NCBI GenBank assembly: GCA_964466595.1
Contig: CAYXNR010000022.1
Coordinates: 1-36,530 of the forward strand
DNA: 36,530 nt
DNA from: JABDGC01 sp964466595
Lineage (GTDB): Bacteria; Pseudomonadota; Gammaproteobacteria; DSM-16500
Reading direction: 5' to 3'
This document shows positions 25,675 to 35,700 of this stretch, one piece after another. The translations under genes were made by a program, and so were the position numbers. The stretch's first letter is position 1, and each line of letters starts with the position of its first letter. Below the pieces are notes generated by a model. The model was not told where the DNA came from. It did not search any database and saw only the letters and a list, made by a program, of their open reading frames with translations.

Positions 25675-28478
25675 ACACTGAGAAAGAATTAATTCTACTT
25701 GCTCACGATTTGCTAACAGAAACCAAAGAAACTCCCGTGACTCGGGAAATGACACTCGACTCTTCCCTCCAGTATCACTTGGGCTTAGATAGTTTGGGAC
25801 GCGCCGAATTATTTCGCCGCATCGAAAAAAAATGGAAAATAGAATTACCCGATCGCCTGCTTGTGGAAGCAGAAACACTAGGCAATCTGTTTCAGGCTAT
25901 TCAAGCAGCGCAGGCCCCACCCTTTCAACAAGATCATGCTTCCGAACGAAGCGCTAAAATGGAACGCTATGAAACCTATCAAGCGCAAACGGTAGCCGAT
26001 GTTTCAAAAGCAGAAAGCTTGGTAGAGGTTTTATTTGAACATGCTCAAAAAACCCCAGACAGGCCCTATATTTTTTTGCAAAATGAACAAGGCGGCGAAG
26101 ACATTCTGACTTATAGTCAATTGCTGTCCCGTTCCTTGCAAATAGCCAATGCCCTGCAAAAACGAGGTCTCAAACCCGGCGAAACCGTTGCCATTATGCA
26201 GCCGACCCAACTTGGCTTTTTTTATACTTTTTTTGGTATTTTATTAGCTTCGGGCATTCCTGTTCCTATTTATCCACCCTTGCGTCCTCATCAATTGGAA
26301 AGCTATGCTAAACAAGAAGCCAAAATTCTGAATAATGCGGAAATACGTTTTCTTGTGACCTTTGAACAAGCTGAATTATTAAGTCGTTTATTACAGGGTT
26401 TTATCCCCAGCTTACAGGCTGTTGTCACCGTAAACGACTTATTAAATAGCGGCAGACCCTTGATCTTGCCACTCACTGCCAGAAAAAATGACCTCGCTCT
26501 GATTCAATATACTTCTGGGAGCACGAGCACACCAAAAGGCGTCGTTCTAACCTATAACAATCTCTTGTCCAACATTCGGGCTTTCGGAAAAGCAGTCGAG
26601 ATGAGCCAGCAAGATATCGCAGTGAGCTGGCTTCCGCTTTATCATGATTTTGGCTTAATTGGCTTAGTTTTAGGGACGCTTTATTATGGCCGACCCTTGA
26701 TTCTGCTCTCGCCAATTGCCTTTCTATCCCATCCCGAAAAATGGCTCTGGTCCATTCATACGCATCGCGGAACACTTTCTGCCGCACCCAATTTTGCTTA
26801 CGAGCTCTGTGTTCGGAAAATTGCCCCAGAGAGCATTGAGGGTCTTGATTTAAGCTCCTGGCGTCTTGCTGCAAATGGCGCCGAAACCATTTATCCTAAA
26901 ACCTATGAGCGTTTCGTCCAAAAATTTAAGCCCTATGGTTTTAGGGCAGAATCCTTTTATCCGGTTTATGGCTTGGCTGAATCCACCGTCGGACTCACCG
27001 TTTCACCCTTAAATCGTTTGCCTCGTGTTGATACCATTGATCGCAAAACTTTTGAAAATGATAAACTAGCCCTGCCGCTTGATCCTTTCACAGCCTCCTC
27101 AGAAACACTGGAAATCATGTCCTGCGGGAAACCCTTACCCGGACATGTGGTCCGTACGGTAGACGAAGCGGGTAAGCCGCTCGCTGAAAGACAAGTGGGA
27201 CAACTGCAATTTCAAGGACCCTCTAGCATGCAAGGCTATTATAATAATCCCGCCGCTACCGCCCTCGCCCGCAGCGGGGAATGGTGGAACACCGGTGATT
27301 TTGCTTATATCGTGGATGGAGAAGTGTTTATTACCGGCCGCCAAAAGGACCTCATTATTAAGGCCGGCCGCAATATTTATCCCACGGTGCTTGAAGAAAT
27401 TGTCAGTGACATTCCCGGCATACGCCGCGGCTGTGTGACAGCCTTTAGCGTCACAGACGAAGAAAAAGGAACAGAAGACCTGATTATCGTAGCAGAAACA
27501 ACAGAAAAAAATGCGAAAAAAAGAGTAGACTTGCAAAATAAAATCGTCGAGGCCCTCATCAACTCCTTTGATCTCGCACCCGATCACATTATTTTTGTTG
27601 CCCCTCGAACCGTTCCCAAAACCTCTAGTGGAAAATTACAACGTTCTGCCTGTAAAGCGATGTATCTTGCAGGAAAGTTCAAATCCGCTCCGCCCTGGCT
27701 ACAAATGATCAAGCTCGGTATCCAATCCCTCGCCTTTAAAAGCCTGAGCGGACTGATGAATGTCTTGAAATTGATTTATACCTTTTATGTGGCCTTGCTT
27801 ATTGCTAGCATCACGCTCCCCCTGTGGCTCGGTATGAAATTGCTTTCTCCCTTGCGCGCCGGAAAATTATGCAAAAAAACTGCCCAGTTATTATGCTTTC
27901 TTGCCGGCTGCCCGCTTGAGATCGAAGGTGGCGAACATTTAACAGCAGCAAAACCGGTGGTTTTTGTTGCGAATCATGCCAGCTATATCGATGCGGTCGT
28001 TGCCGTCAGCCTGGTTCCTTTTGATACCCGACTCATTGCTAAAAAAGAGGTTTTTTCTTTTCCTCTGCTTCGCGATTTACTATACAAACTGGGGCATCTG
28101 CCTATTGATCGCTTTGATTTTCAAAAAGGCCTGGAGCAAACGCTTAACATCGAGGCTACGCTTCAACATAACAATTCTGTTTTTATTTTTCCGGAAGGAA
28201 CTTTTAGTTATGCAGCAGGACTCCGTCCTTTTAAATTAGGCGCCTTTAAAATCGCCGCAGAAACTAAAACGCCGGTTTGTCCTATTGCCATACAAGGAAC
28301 GCGCTACATTTTACGGGCTAATCGCTTTCTGATGCGTCCCGGTAAAATTAAAATAATTGTTGGCGAACCCATTTATCCTGAGGGCAATGAATGGCAAGCT
28401 ATTATTCAATTAAAAAATAAAGCCCGTCAATTTATAGCAACCCACTGCGGAGAACTTTCGCTTGATTTTAGCATCTAA
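25659..28478 (+). CDS. Fusion of acyl carrier domain, fatty-acyl-AMP ligase and PlsC-type acyltransferase
   Basis: The 939-residue protein has three domains. Residues 1-85 resemble an acyl carrier protein, with Ser45 in GLDSLG as the likely 4'-phosphopantetheine site. Residues about 110-690 form a fatty-acyl-AMP ligase: P-loop YTSGSTSTPKG at 284-294, then YPVYGLAESTVGL, WWNTGDFAYIVDGEVFITGR, and the C-terminal lysine motif PKTSSGKLQRSACK. A hydrophobic segment near 705-730 (YVALLIASITLPLWLG) leads to a PlsC-like acyltransferase with NHASYID (H773-x4-D778) and FPEGT (844-848). The protein could activate free fatty acid, load it onto its own carrier domain and pass it to a lysophospholipid. The ATG at 25659 matches the carrier-domain start; the frame is open further upstream within ubiH. 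It is followed by an MFS transporter. Confidence 0.9.
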   Translation: MVDNLNTEKELILLAHDLLTETKETPVTREMTLDSSLQYHLGLDSLGRAELFRRIEKKWKIELPDRLLVEAETLGNLFQAIQAAQAPPFQQDHASERSAKMERYETYQAQTVADVSKAESLVEVLFEHAQKTPDRPYIFLQNEQGGEDILTYSQLLSRSLQIANALQKRGLKPGETVAIMQPTQLGFFYTFFGILLASGIPVPIYPPLRPHQLESYAKQEAKILNNAEIRFLVTFEQAELLSRLLQGFIPSLQAVVTVNDLLNSGRPLILPLTARKNDLALIQYTSGSTSTPKGVVLTYNNLLSNIRAFGKAVEMSQQDIAVSWLPLYHDFGLIGLVLGTLYYGRPLILLSPIAFLSHPEKWLWSIHTHRGTLSAAPNFAYELCVRKIAPESIEGLDLSSWRLAANGAETIYPKTYERFVQKFKPYGFRAESFYPVYGLAESTVGLTVSPLNRLPRVDTIDRKTFENDKLALPLDPFTASSETLEIMSCGKPLPGHVVRTVDEAGKPLAERQVGQLQFQGPSSMQGYYNNPAATALARSGEWWNTGDFAYIVDGEVFITGRQKDLIIKAGRNIYPTVLEEIVSDIPGIRRGCVTAFSVTDEEKGTEDLIIVAETTEKNAKKRVDLQNKIVEALINSFDLAPDHIIFVAPRTVPKTSSGKLQRSACKAMYLAGKFKSAPPWLQMIKLGIQSLAFKSLSGLMNVLKLIYTFYVALLIASITLPLWLGMKLLSPLRAGKLCKKTAQLLCFLAGCPLEIEGGEHLTAAKPVVFVANHASYIDAVVAVSLVPFDTRLIAKKEVFSFPLLRDLLYKLGHLPIDRFDFQKGLEQTLNIEATLQHNNSVFIFPEGTFSYAAGLRPFKLGAFKIAAETKTPVCPIAIQGTRYILRANRFLMRPGKIKIIVGEPIYPEGNEWQAIIQLKNKARQFIATHCGELSLDFSI

Positions 28479-28506
28479 GCTTTAACAACTAAGGAGTCCC
28501 AATCCT

Positions 28507-29787
28507 ATGCTGGTTTGCTCCGATAAATGGAAATCTAAACTGCCTCTCATTAGTTGGTGCATTTATGGCTGGGCGAGCGATTCCTTCCCTGTTCTCATCA
28601 CCACCTTTGTTTTCTCTACTTATTTCATTCAAAACGTGGCGACGGATCGTATTTTAGGCACTTATCAGTGGGCAACCGCTAATACGATTGCGGGTTTAGT
28701 CATTGCCCTTGTCGGCCCGCTCTTTGGTGCTTTAGCCGATCAAGGGGGAAATCACAAACACTGGCTGGCTTTTTTTACCTTCTGCTGTATCGTGAGTACG
28801 GGCTTTTTATGGTTTGCTTGCCCTTCACCACTTTGTGTAGGTTCTTCCTTAACGCTTTTTATCATCGCTACTATTTGCCTCGAGATCGCTTTGATTTTTT
28901 ATAATTCCTACCTGCTGATTCTCGCTTCTCGAGATTATATCGGTCGGATTTCAGGTTGGGGTTGGGGGATGGGATATTTGGGAGGCATCATTGCGCTTGC
29001 TATTATCTTGTACCTTTCTGTCCTGCATCAAGTCAGTTGGCTCAACTCCGATACTTTCGAACAAATTCGTATTGTCGGACCTTTTTCAGCGCTCTGGTTT
29101 ACTATTTTTTCCTTGCCTCTTTTTCTTTTTGTGCCAAACACGCCGCCCACACGACAACCCTTAGGCAAAACGCTTTGGATCGGTTTAAGTGAATTAGGCC
29201 ATACGATAAAAATGTTAATTCAAGAAAAAAATATTTTACTTTTTCTCATCAGTCGCATGATTTATACCGACGGCTTAAATACCCTGTTTGCCTTCGGCGG
29301 CATTTTTGCTGCTGGTACCTTTCATTTTAGTTTTACAGACATTCTTCTTTTTGGGATTTCCCTTAATATTCTTGCTGGCTGTGGCTCGATCTGCCTCGCC
29401 TGGCTAGATGATTGGCTGGGCTCCAAGCCCACCATTCTGCTCTCCTTAGGATTGTTGAGCTTATTTAGTCTGCTTTTATTAGAGACGCGCACCCGTCTAT
29501 GGTTTTGGTTAGCAGCAGCTGCCCTCAGTCTTTTCATTGGGCCGGTACAAGCCGCTAGCCGCACGCTCATGGCACGGCTGACTCCGCCCACCAAGTCTTC
29601 TGAGCTCTTCGGGATTTATGCCCTAACGGGTCGCATCACCTCCTTTATGGGACCCTGGATTTTAGGTGTCACAACGCTGCATTTTCATAGTCAGCGCGCT
29701 GGCATGGCTACCATCCTGATTTTTTTCCTCGTCGGTTGGCTACTCCTATGGGGAGTAAGAATTGCAAATTTAAAACAAAGGAGTTAA
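28507..29787 (+). CDS. UMF1-family MFS transporter
   Basis: This 426-residue polytopic membrane protein has about twelve hydrophobic segments. The opening SWCIYGWASDSFPVLITTFVFSTYF matches the UMF1 (Atg22-like) branch of the major facilitator superfamily, as do GPLFGALADQGG and GRISGWGWGMGYLGG. Substrates of bacterial UMF1 proteins are largely unknown. It begins 28 bases after the ACP/FAAL/PlsC gene with an AAGGAG site, so the two are probably co-transcribed. That pairing suggests, as inference only, that it moves a lipid or lysolipid used by the acyltransferase. Drug or amino-acid export remains possible. Confidence 0.85.
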   Translation: MLVCSDKWKSKLPLISWCIYGWASDSFPVLITTFVFSTYFIQNVATDRILGTYQWATANTIAGLVIALVGPLFGALADQGGNHKHWLAFFTFCCIVSTGFLWFACPSPLCVGSSLTLFIIATICLEIALIFYNSYLLILASRDYIGRISGWGWGMGYLGGIIALAIILYLSVLHQVSWLNSDTFEQIRIVGPFSALWFTIFSLPLFLFVPNTPPTRQPLGKTLWIGLSELGHTIKMLIQEKNILLFLISRMIYTDGLNTLFAFGGIFAAGTFHFSFTDILLFGISLNILAGCGSICLAWLDDWLGSKPTILLSLGLLSLFSLLLLETRTRLWFWLAAAALSLFIGPVQAASRTLMARLTPPTKSSELFGIYALTGRITSFMGPWILGVTTLHFHSQRAGMATILIFFLVGWLLLWGVRIANLKQRS

Positions 29788-29831
29788 ATTGGAGGTCCGT
29801 TTATTTACCCCCAGCAATCAAGGTGATTCTC

Positions 29832-30155
29832 ATGAGTAATTTACAAGCAATAACAGATGATTCTTTCGAAACTGATGTGGTTTCATCCACCGTCCCCGTC
29901 CTCGTTGATTTTTGGGCGCAGTGGTGTGGACCTTGCAAGGCCCTCGCCCCTATTATTGAAGATGTTGCCAAAACTTATGAAGGTAAGGTTAAGTTTGTCA
30001 AACTCGATATCGATAACAACCCGGCAACACCACCCAAATTCGGCATTCGTGGCATTCCTACTCTGATTTTATTTAAAGACGGCCAGGTAAAAGCAACGCA
30101 GGTTGGCTTGTTGACTAAGGCAGAATTACAGCAATTTATTGATACGCATGCCTAA
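29832..30155 (+). CDS. trxA: Thioredoxin
   Basis: TrxA is the general cytoplasmic disulfide reductant. The 107 residues carry the active site WCGPC at 31-35 within VDFWAQWCGPCK, the cis-Pro motif GIRGIPTLILF, and the normal length. The ATG at 29832 has AAGGTGA just upstream; the frame is open upstream into the MFS gene but is not used. It precedes rho, a common gammaproteobacterial order. It could feed electrons to DsbD, encoded at 6582-8408. Asn-Pro-Ala replaces the usual NPxTA pattern slightly; no key residue is missing. Confidence 0.97.
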   Translation: MSNLQAITDDSFETDVVSSTVPVLVDFWAQWCGPCKALAPIIEDVAKTYEGKVKFVKLDIDNNPATPPKFGIRGIPTLILFKDGQVKATQVGLLTKAELQQFIDTHA

Positions 30156-30383
30156 ATGAAGCCTGCCTTGCTATTTATCGTCAGTCAAAATCGAAGGGGG
30201 CTGGAAAATCAACCTCAAAAATGATATAAATTAGGCAACCTCTATCTATCTATCGATTTCCAAGTGAGATATCTATCAAACTCTGCCTCGAACACCCCCT
30301 ACTGAGAAGGAGAAGCGTATCTTACTAAACAGAGGTGTTGAATTAATCAAATAAAAGGCAGCTGCTATTAAAAAGGTATAATT

Positions 30384-31646
<1,263 letters not shown>

Positions 31647-31684
31647 ATTGTAAGCAAGGTTTTATCTTCCTCCTTGCTCATTAT

Positions 31685-31711
31685 AAAACCCATTCTAAAA
31701 GAATGGGTTTT
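31685..31711 (+). terminator. Intrinsic terminator of rho
   Basis: Perfect 12-base arms AAAACCCATTCT (31685-31696) and AGAATGGGTTTT (31700-31711) enclose a 3-base loop, followed by a pyrimidine-rich tail. It lies about 40 bases after the rho stop. The factor gene is thus itself ended by a factor-independent site. The symmetry would let it work on both strands. Confidence 0.85.
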
Positions 31712-31801
31712 CCTTCCTCTTTAAAGCCTTTCCCCGAATACTTCTCTTCGCCCCCTTATTCATATAAAAATTTGATAAAATAGTCACAATTGGAGAATAA
31801 T

Positions 31802-32260
31802 ATGAAAGCGAGAATGACTTTTGATACACTTGCTTATGCGAATCGTTTAAAATCAGCTGGTTTAGCAGCTAAAATTGCTGAAACACAGGCAGAGGCTAAG
31901 GCAGAAATACTTACTTCCTTAATAGAGGAGGTTGTAGTGACCAAACAAGAACTGAGTGGTTTTGCAACAAAACAGGATCTGAGTAATTTTGCAACAAAAC
32001 AAGATCTAAGTAATTTTGCAACAAAACAAGATCTTGCTCATTTAGCAACCAAGGAAGATCTTTTGGTAACCGAGCAGAAGATCTTGGCAGTCAAACAAGA
32101 GACTTTGGCAGTCAAACAGGAGACCTTGGCAGTCAAACAAGAGCTCGAGTTACGCATAGATAAATTAGGAACTGAATTAACACTTCGTCTCGGCAGCCTG
32201 ATCATTGGCAGTATTCTAGGCATGACTGCTTTTATCTCTTATTTTCGCCTCATTCATTAA
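31802..32260 (+). CDS. Coiled-coil membrane-anchored protein with tandem repeats
   Basis: The ATG at 31802 has GGAGA 5 bases upstream. The 152-residue protein is Lys/Glu/Gln-rich and helical. Residues 51-86 hold four 9-residue repeats of the form LSxFATKQD, and residues 95-115 three 7-residue repeats LAVKQET. A C-terminal hydrophobic helix (LIIGSILGMTAFISYF) then ends four residues before the stop. This is a tail-anchored coiled-coil layout like that of DUF1640/CCDC90-type proteins, with which the N-terminal MTFDTLAYANRLKSAG is compatible. The repeats are near-identical at the DNA level, so copy number may vary. Function is unknown. It lies between rho and dps on the same strand. Confidence 0.75.
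   Translation: MKARMTFDTLAYANRLKSAGLAAKIAETQAEAKAEILTSLIEEVVVTKQELSGFATKQDLSNFATKQDLSNFATKQDLAHLATKEDLLVTEQKILAVKQETLAVKQETLAVKQELELRIDKLGTELTLRLGSLIIGSILGMTAFISYFRLIH
31952..32059 (+). repeat. Four in-frame 27-bp tandem repeats
   Basis: Four 27-base units encode LSGFATKQD, LSNFATKQD twice, and LAHLATKED. The second and third units differ by very few bases; the fourth is more diverged. The period is a multiple of three, so gain or loss of a unit keeps the frame. Confidence 0.9.
32084..32146 (+). repeat. Three in-frame 21-bp tandem repeats
   Basis: Three 21-base units encode LAVKQET, LAVKQET and LAVKQEL, an exact heptad period fitting a coiled coil. The units are almost identical in DNA. Confidence 0.9.
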
Positions 32261-32276
32261 CCGGGAGGATTTCCTC

Positions 32277-32759
32277 ATGCATGTTATTAGCAGAGATCGA
32301 GCAACGGCAAAATCATCGCGACAAAAAGTGGGCGATGGCCTAGCACATTATCTTGCGGATACTTATCTTCTCTATCTCAAAACGCAAAACTTTCATTGGA
32401 ATGTACGCGGCCCGCATTTTCATTCCCTGCATCAGTTTTTTGAAGAACTCTACCAAGAATTAGCCGAGGCCGTCGATACCATCGCAGAAAGAATTCGCGC
32501 TTTACATATGAGCGCTCCCGCTTCTTTTTCACAGTTTTTAAAACTAACTAGCTTAGAAGAAGAAACAGCTGCTATTTCAGCAGAAGAAATGCTGAAGCAG
32601 CTTCTCCAGGATCATCAAACACTAGCCCGCAATCTTTTGCGTCTTTTTGAGCAGGCCGAGCAGGCTGAAGACGAGGCAACTGTTGATCTTCTTACAGAAA
32701 GAATGCGAGCTCATGAAAAAACAGCTTGGATGCTTAGAAGTACTTTAGGACAGGTTTGA
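32277..32759 (+). CDS. dps: Dps-family ferritin (DNA-binding protein from starved cells)
   Basis: Dps dodecamers oxidise and store iron with hydrogen peroxide and protect DNA. The 160 residues have the inter-subunit ferroxidase ligands in the family spacing: His40, His52, Asp67 and Glu71 (NFHWNVRGPHFHSLHQFFEELY, then DTIAE). The basic N-terminus (RDRATAKSSRQK) could bind DNA. A strong GGAGG site precedes the ATG. It lies 16 bases after the coiled-coil gene and meets the convergent giant coiled-coil gene with a 5-base gap. It fits the redox theme of the window with DsbD, glutathione and thioredoxin genes. Confidence 0.95.
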   Translation: MHVISRDRATAKSSRQKVGDGLAHYLADTYLLYLKTQNFHWNVRGPHFHSLHQFFEELYQELAEAVDTIAERIRALHMSAPASFSQFLKLTSLEEETAAISAEEMLKQLLQDHQTLARNLLRLFEQAEQAEDEATVDLLTERMRAHEKTAWMLRSTLGQV

Positions 32760-32764
32760 GAAAC

Positions 32765-35700
32765 TTAAGGAGCTAGGCGCTCCGGCCGGCCTTTGTCAAG
32801 ACCATGGAATTTCATTAAATCATTTAATAAAACAGGTTCGTAACGCTGCAATACCTTTCTCTGCCCCTCAGTTAAGGATTGAATGAGCTCTTCTGGCCTT
32901 TGCTTCACCAGTGCTTGCTGTAAAGACCGCAGCGCCTTGATATGTTCATCTATCTTTTCTCTTTCAGATTGACTACGATTAAAAACAAGAAAATATTTTT
33001 CATATTTTTTGCCTGATAAAACTTCGATGGTATGTTCAATTCTGCGAGTCAAGTCTTCTGGACTCATCCTCGAATGCGATATTTCTTCCATCATTCGTCC
33101 GACCGTTCCTTGAAACAGTAAATAAGCGTGTTTATCTTTTCCCTTAATAATTTGAATAGCATCTTCTACAGAATTATTTTTCACTTCTTTTTTTAATTCT
33201 TCAAGCAACTTTAAGCGAAGCAGATCATTATTCCACTTCACGAATTTATTCTGTAATTGCGCAATTTTATCCTCTATTTGTTGATTAAGCTTGAACAAAT
33301 CCTCGTTTAAATCTTTTAGCTCACTCACATCTTTTTTGACTTCAAGGGGTAGGGGAGGACTCAGCTTGGCTTTTCCAATAACAGTCATGAGACGCTCTTC
33401 TTCGCCCAAAGCAGCATTCATCAACTTAATTTTATTTAACAAGACTGAATCATGATTTTTGAGTAGTTTATATTTTTCAGGATCGAAGTGTTGCAAATCA
33501 AGCAAGGCGTGTTCTAAATTATTTTCTTTTAACAGTGCATGTAAAGTTTCACATGCGCTGATTCTTTTTTCCAAGAGGTTGGCATTTAAAAAATAAGAAT
33601 TGCGTTGTTTTTTTAAACCCGCCAAATGGATTTGTAAGCTCTGAAAAATATCTTGCTGGGAAATATTTTTCTCATTATATTCCAGCTGCCTTAATAAATC
33701 ACCCGTATCTGACTTCATGAGCAGGGAAACCTCATTAGGATACTCCAATTTAAATTGTTCTAGGCGTGTTGAAAGATCTGTATTTTTAAAGTTTAATAAA
33801 GTGCCAAGCAGCTCAATCTTCTTTTTTAATTTTGTAGAATGACTACTTTTCTCATGGAGACTTTGCATATGAGCTTCTACTGCTTTAATAATTTCCTCAT
33901 GGATCTCTTGTTGATTTCTTTTTTTTGATTTATTCTCTGGCCATTCGCGGCGCTTGATTAATTCTTTATGAAAGCGAGAGATATCCTCGCGAGCCAATAA
34001 ATCTTCTCTTTGCTTACGTATCGCAAGGGAGTAAGGATATTGCTTTTCTTTCTTAAACACATAACCCGCTTGAAATAATTTTTCATGGAACTGGCGTATT
34101 GAGGGATCAAGCTTATCCGTTAAATATCCTTTTTTAAGGGAGAGCTCAATTTCAAGTCGATCTCCAAACAACAGGACTTGCTCTATCACCCCGTTTATTT
34201 TCTCAGCAAGCTTAGGAAGCTTCTCTCTTGGTATATGAGGGAGTAAATCTAAAATAGCAGCCAAATCTCTTAGGACTGTTTCGATTTCCGAAAAGTTATT
34301 AATTGTAAATGCTAGGACATTGAATACAGATTTTTCATCGATCTCTTCTTTCACGGCCAGGAAATTTTTTAGCTTCGTAGAAAGAGCAGTCACTCCACGA
34401 AAAATGTTTTTAAGCTCTTCGTTTTTGTCAAGAGGAAGATTATTAAATAAAAGATCTATCGCATCGACATTCTGCTTGAAATCGGTATGGAACTTTTTTA
34501 TAGCAGTGTTGATCTGCGTGAAGGATTCTTTCACTTTATCATCCACTTCTTCTAGAGCTGTAGCTCTTAATTTCTGAAGATAAGGATTATTTTTAATTTT
34601 ATTCAAGGCTCCAGTCAATTCCAAACCAGCTGCTGCTAGCTCATCAACTAATTTCGCTCGTTTTGCCAGATGCGAAAATGGTGTATTTGTTTTTTTATTT
34701 TCATCTTTTTCTTCCTCTTCTTCTTTCTTTTCTGCTATTTCTGCCTGCAAGGCCTTTATTCGAGAAATTATTTTTTTAACTTGCATAAAAGCATAGCCTG
34801 CATCACGAAGCCAAGGATCAACATTTTCTGGCTCTTTTTCTACTTTCTCTTTTTCTATCCATTTATTATCTATTTTTATCCAGCCTTGCTCTTGCTCTTT
34901 CATTTTTTGTAGCGTTGATTTTGGTAGAAAATAAGCTCGATAAACTGTTTTATCTATGGCTGTCTGTAAGACTTTGTCTACTTCTAGAATAGCTTTCTGT
35001 GCCGCCTGTATGGTTTCTTTAATATTCGCTTTGGGGAAAGGATCAGCTGATTCAGGCTGTTGTGATTTCAGTTTTTTCTTCAATTTTAAAAACTCAGCAT
35101 ATCTTTGTCTGAGCGCAGCTAAGGTCGCAAACCGAAAATCCTCTGCTGTTTGAACTTGTTCGAATGAGCTGTCTGCATTTTTTTCGACGGCCTGCTGCGG
35201 ACTTTGATTTTTCAAAGCAGTGTCGACTAAAGTTGTATATCCAGCTGTCGCCATAGAAGCTTTGTACGCCTTGCTTAGCTCTTCACCTAATTGTATGAGG
35301 CTTTTGTCATCAAAAAGTGGTTTAGCTAATAGAAAGCCTTCTTTCCGGTTCATTTTTTTCTCAAAGGCCCGTACTGCTACATAGATTTTTTTTAAGCCTT
35401 CATTGTATAGTTCCATCAAGGCGAGTGTCATGGCTTTCTCATCTGCCGATAGGCTGTTAAAATGGTTTTCATCCAACCATTCTTTCATCTTGTCCTTAGC
35501 ATTTTTATAAATATCCATAATTAAATTTTTGTCTGCTTGCTCCATAAAGGGCAAGGACAATAAATTGAGTTTATTCTCTTCAAATTTTTTCAGTATTTCC
35601 TTCCAATTTAAGGCTTCAAATTTTTTAATCAGCTTGTTTTGTAAGTGTAAATTGTCAAATTCGTGCAGCATCGGGCTAATTTTTTTAATAATCTCTTGAT

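Noticed and set aside
29736..29831. Upstream extension of thioredoxin
   Set aside because: It overlaps the MFS gene, and the ATG at 29832 has a good ribosome-binding site and gives the standard thioredoxin N-terminus.
30156..30383. Leader of rho as an attenuator or riboswitch
   Set aside because: Rho leaders are often autoregulated, but no strong stem or rut-like C-rich, G-poor segment stood out by eye.
31952..32146. Short tandem repeats that could suggest a CRISPR array
   Set aside because: The units are contiguous with no spacers, keep the reading frame and encode a coiled coil; no cas genes are near.
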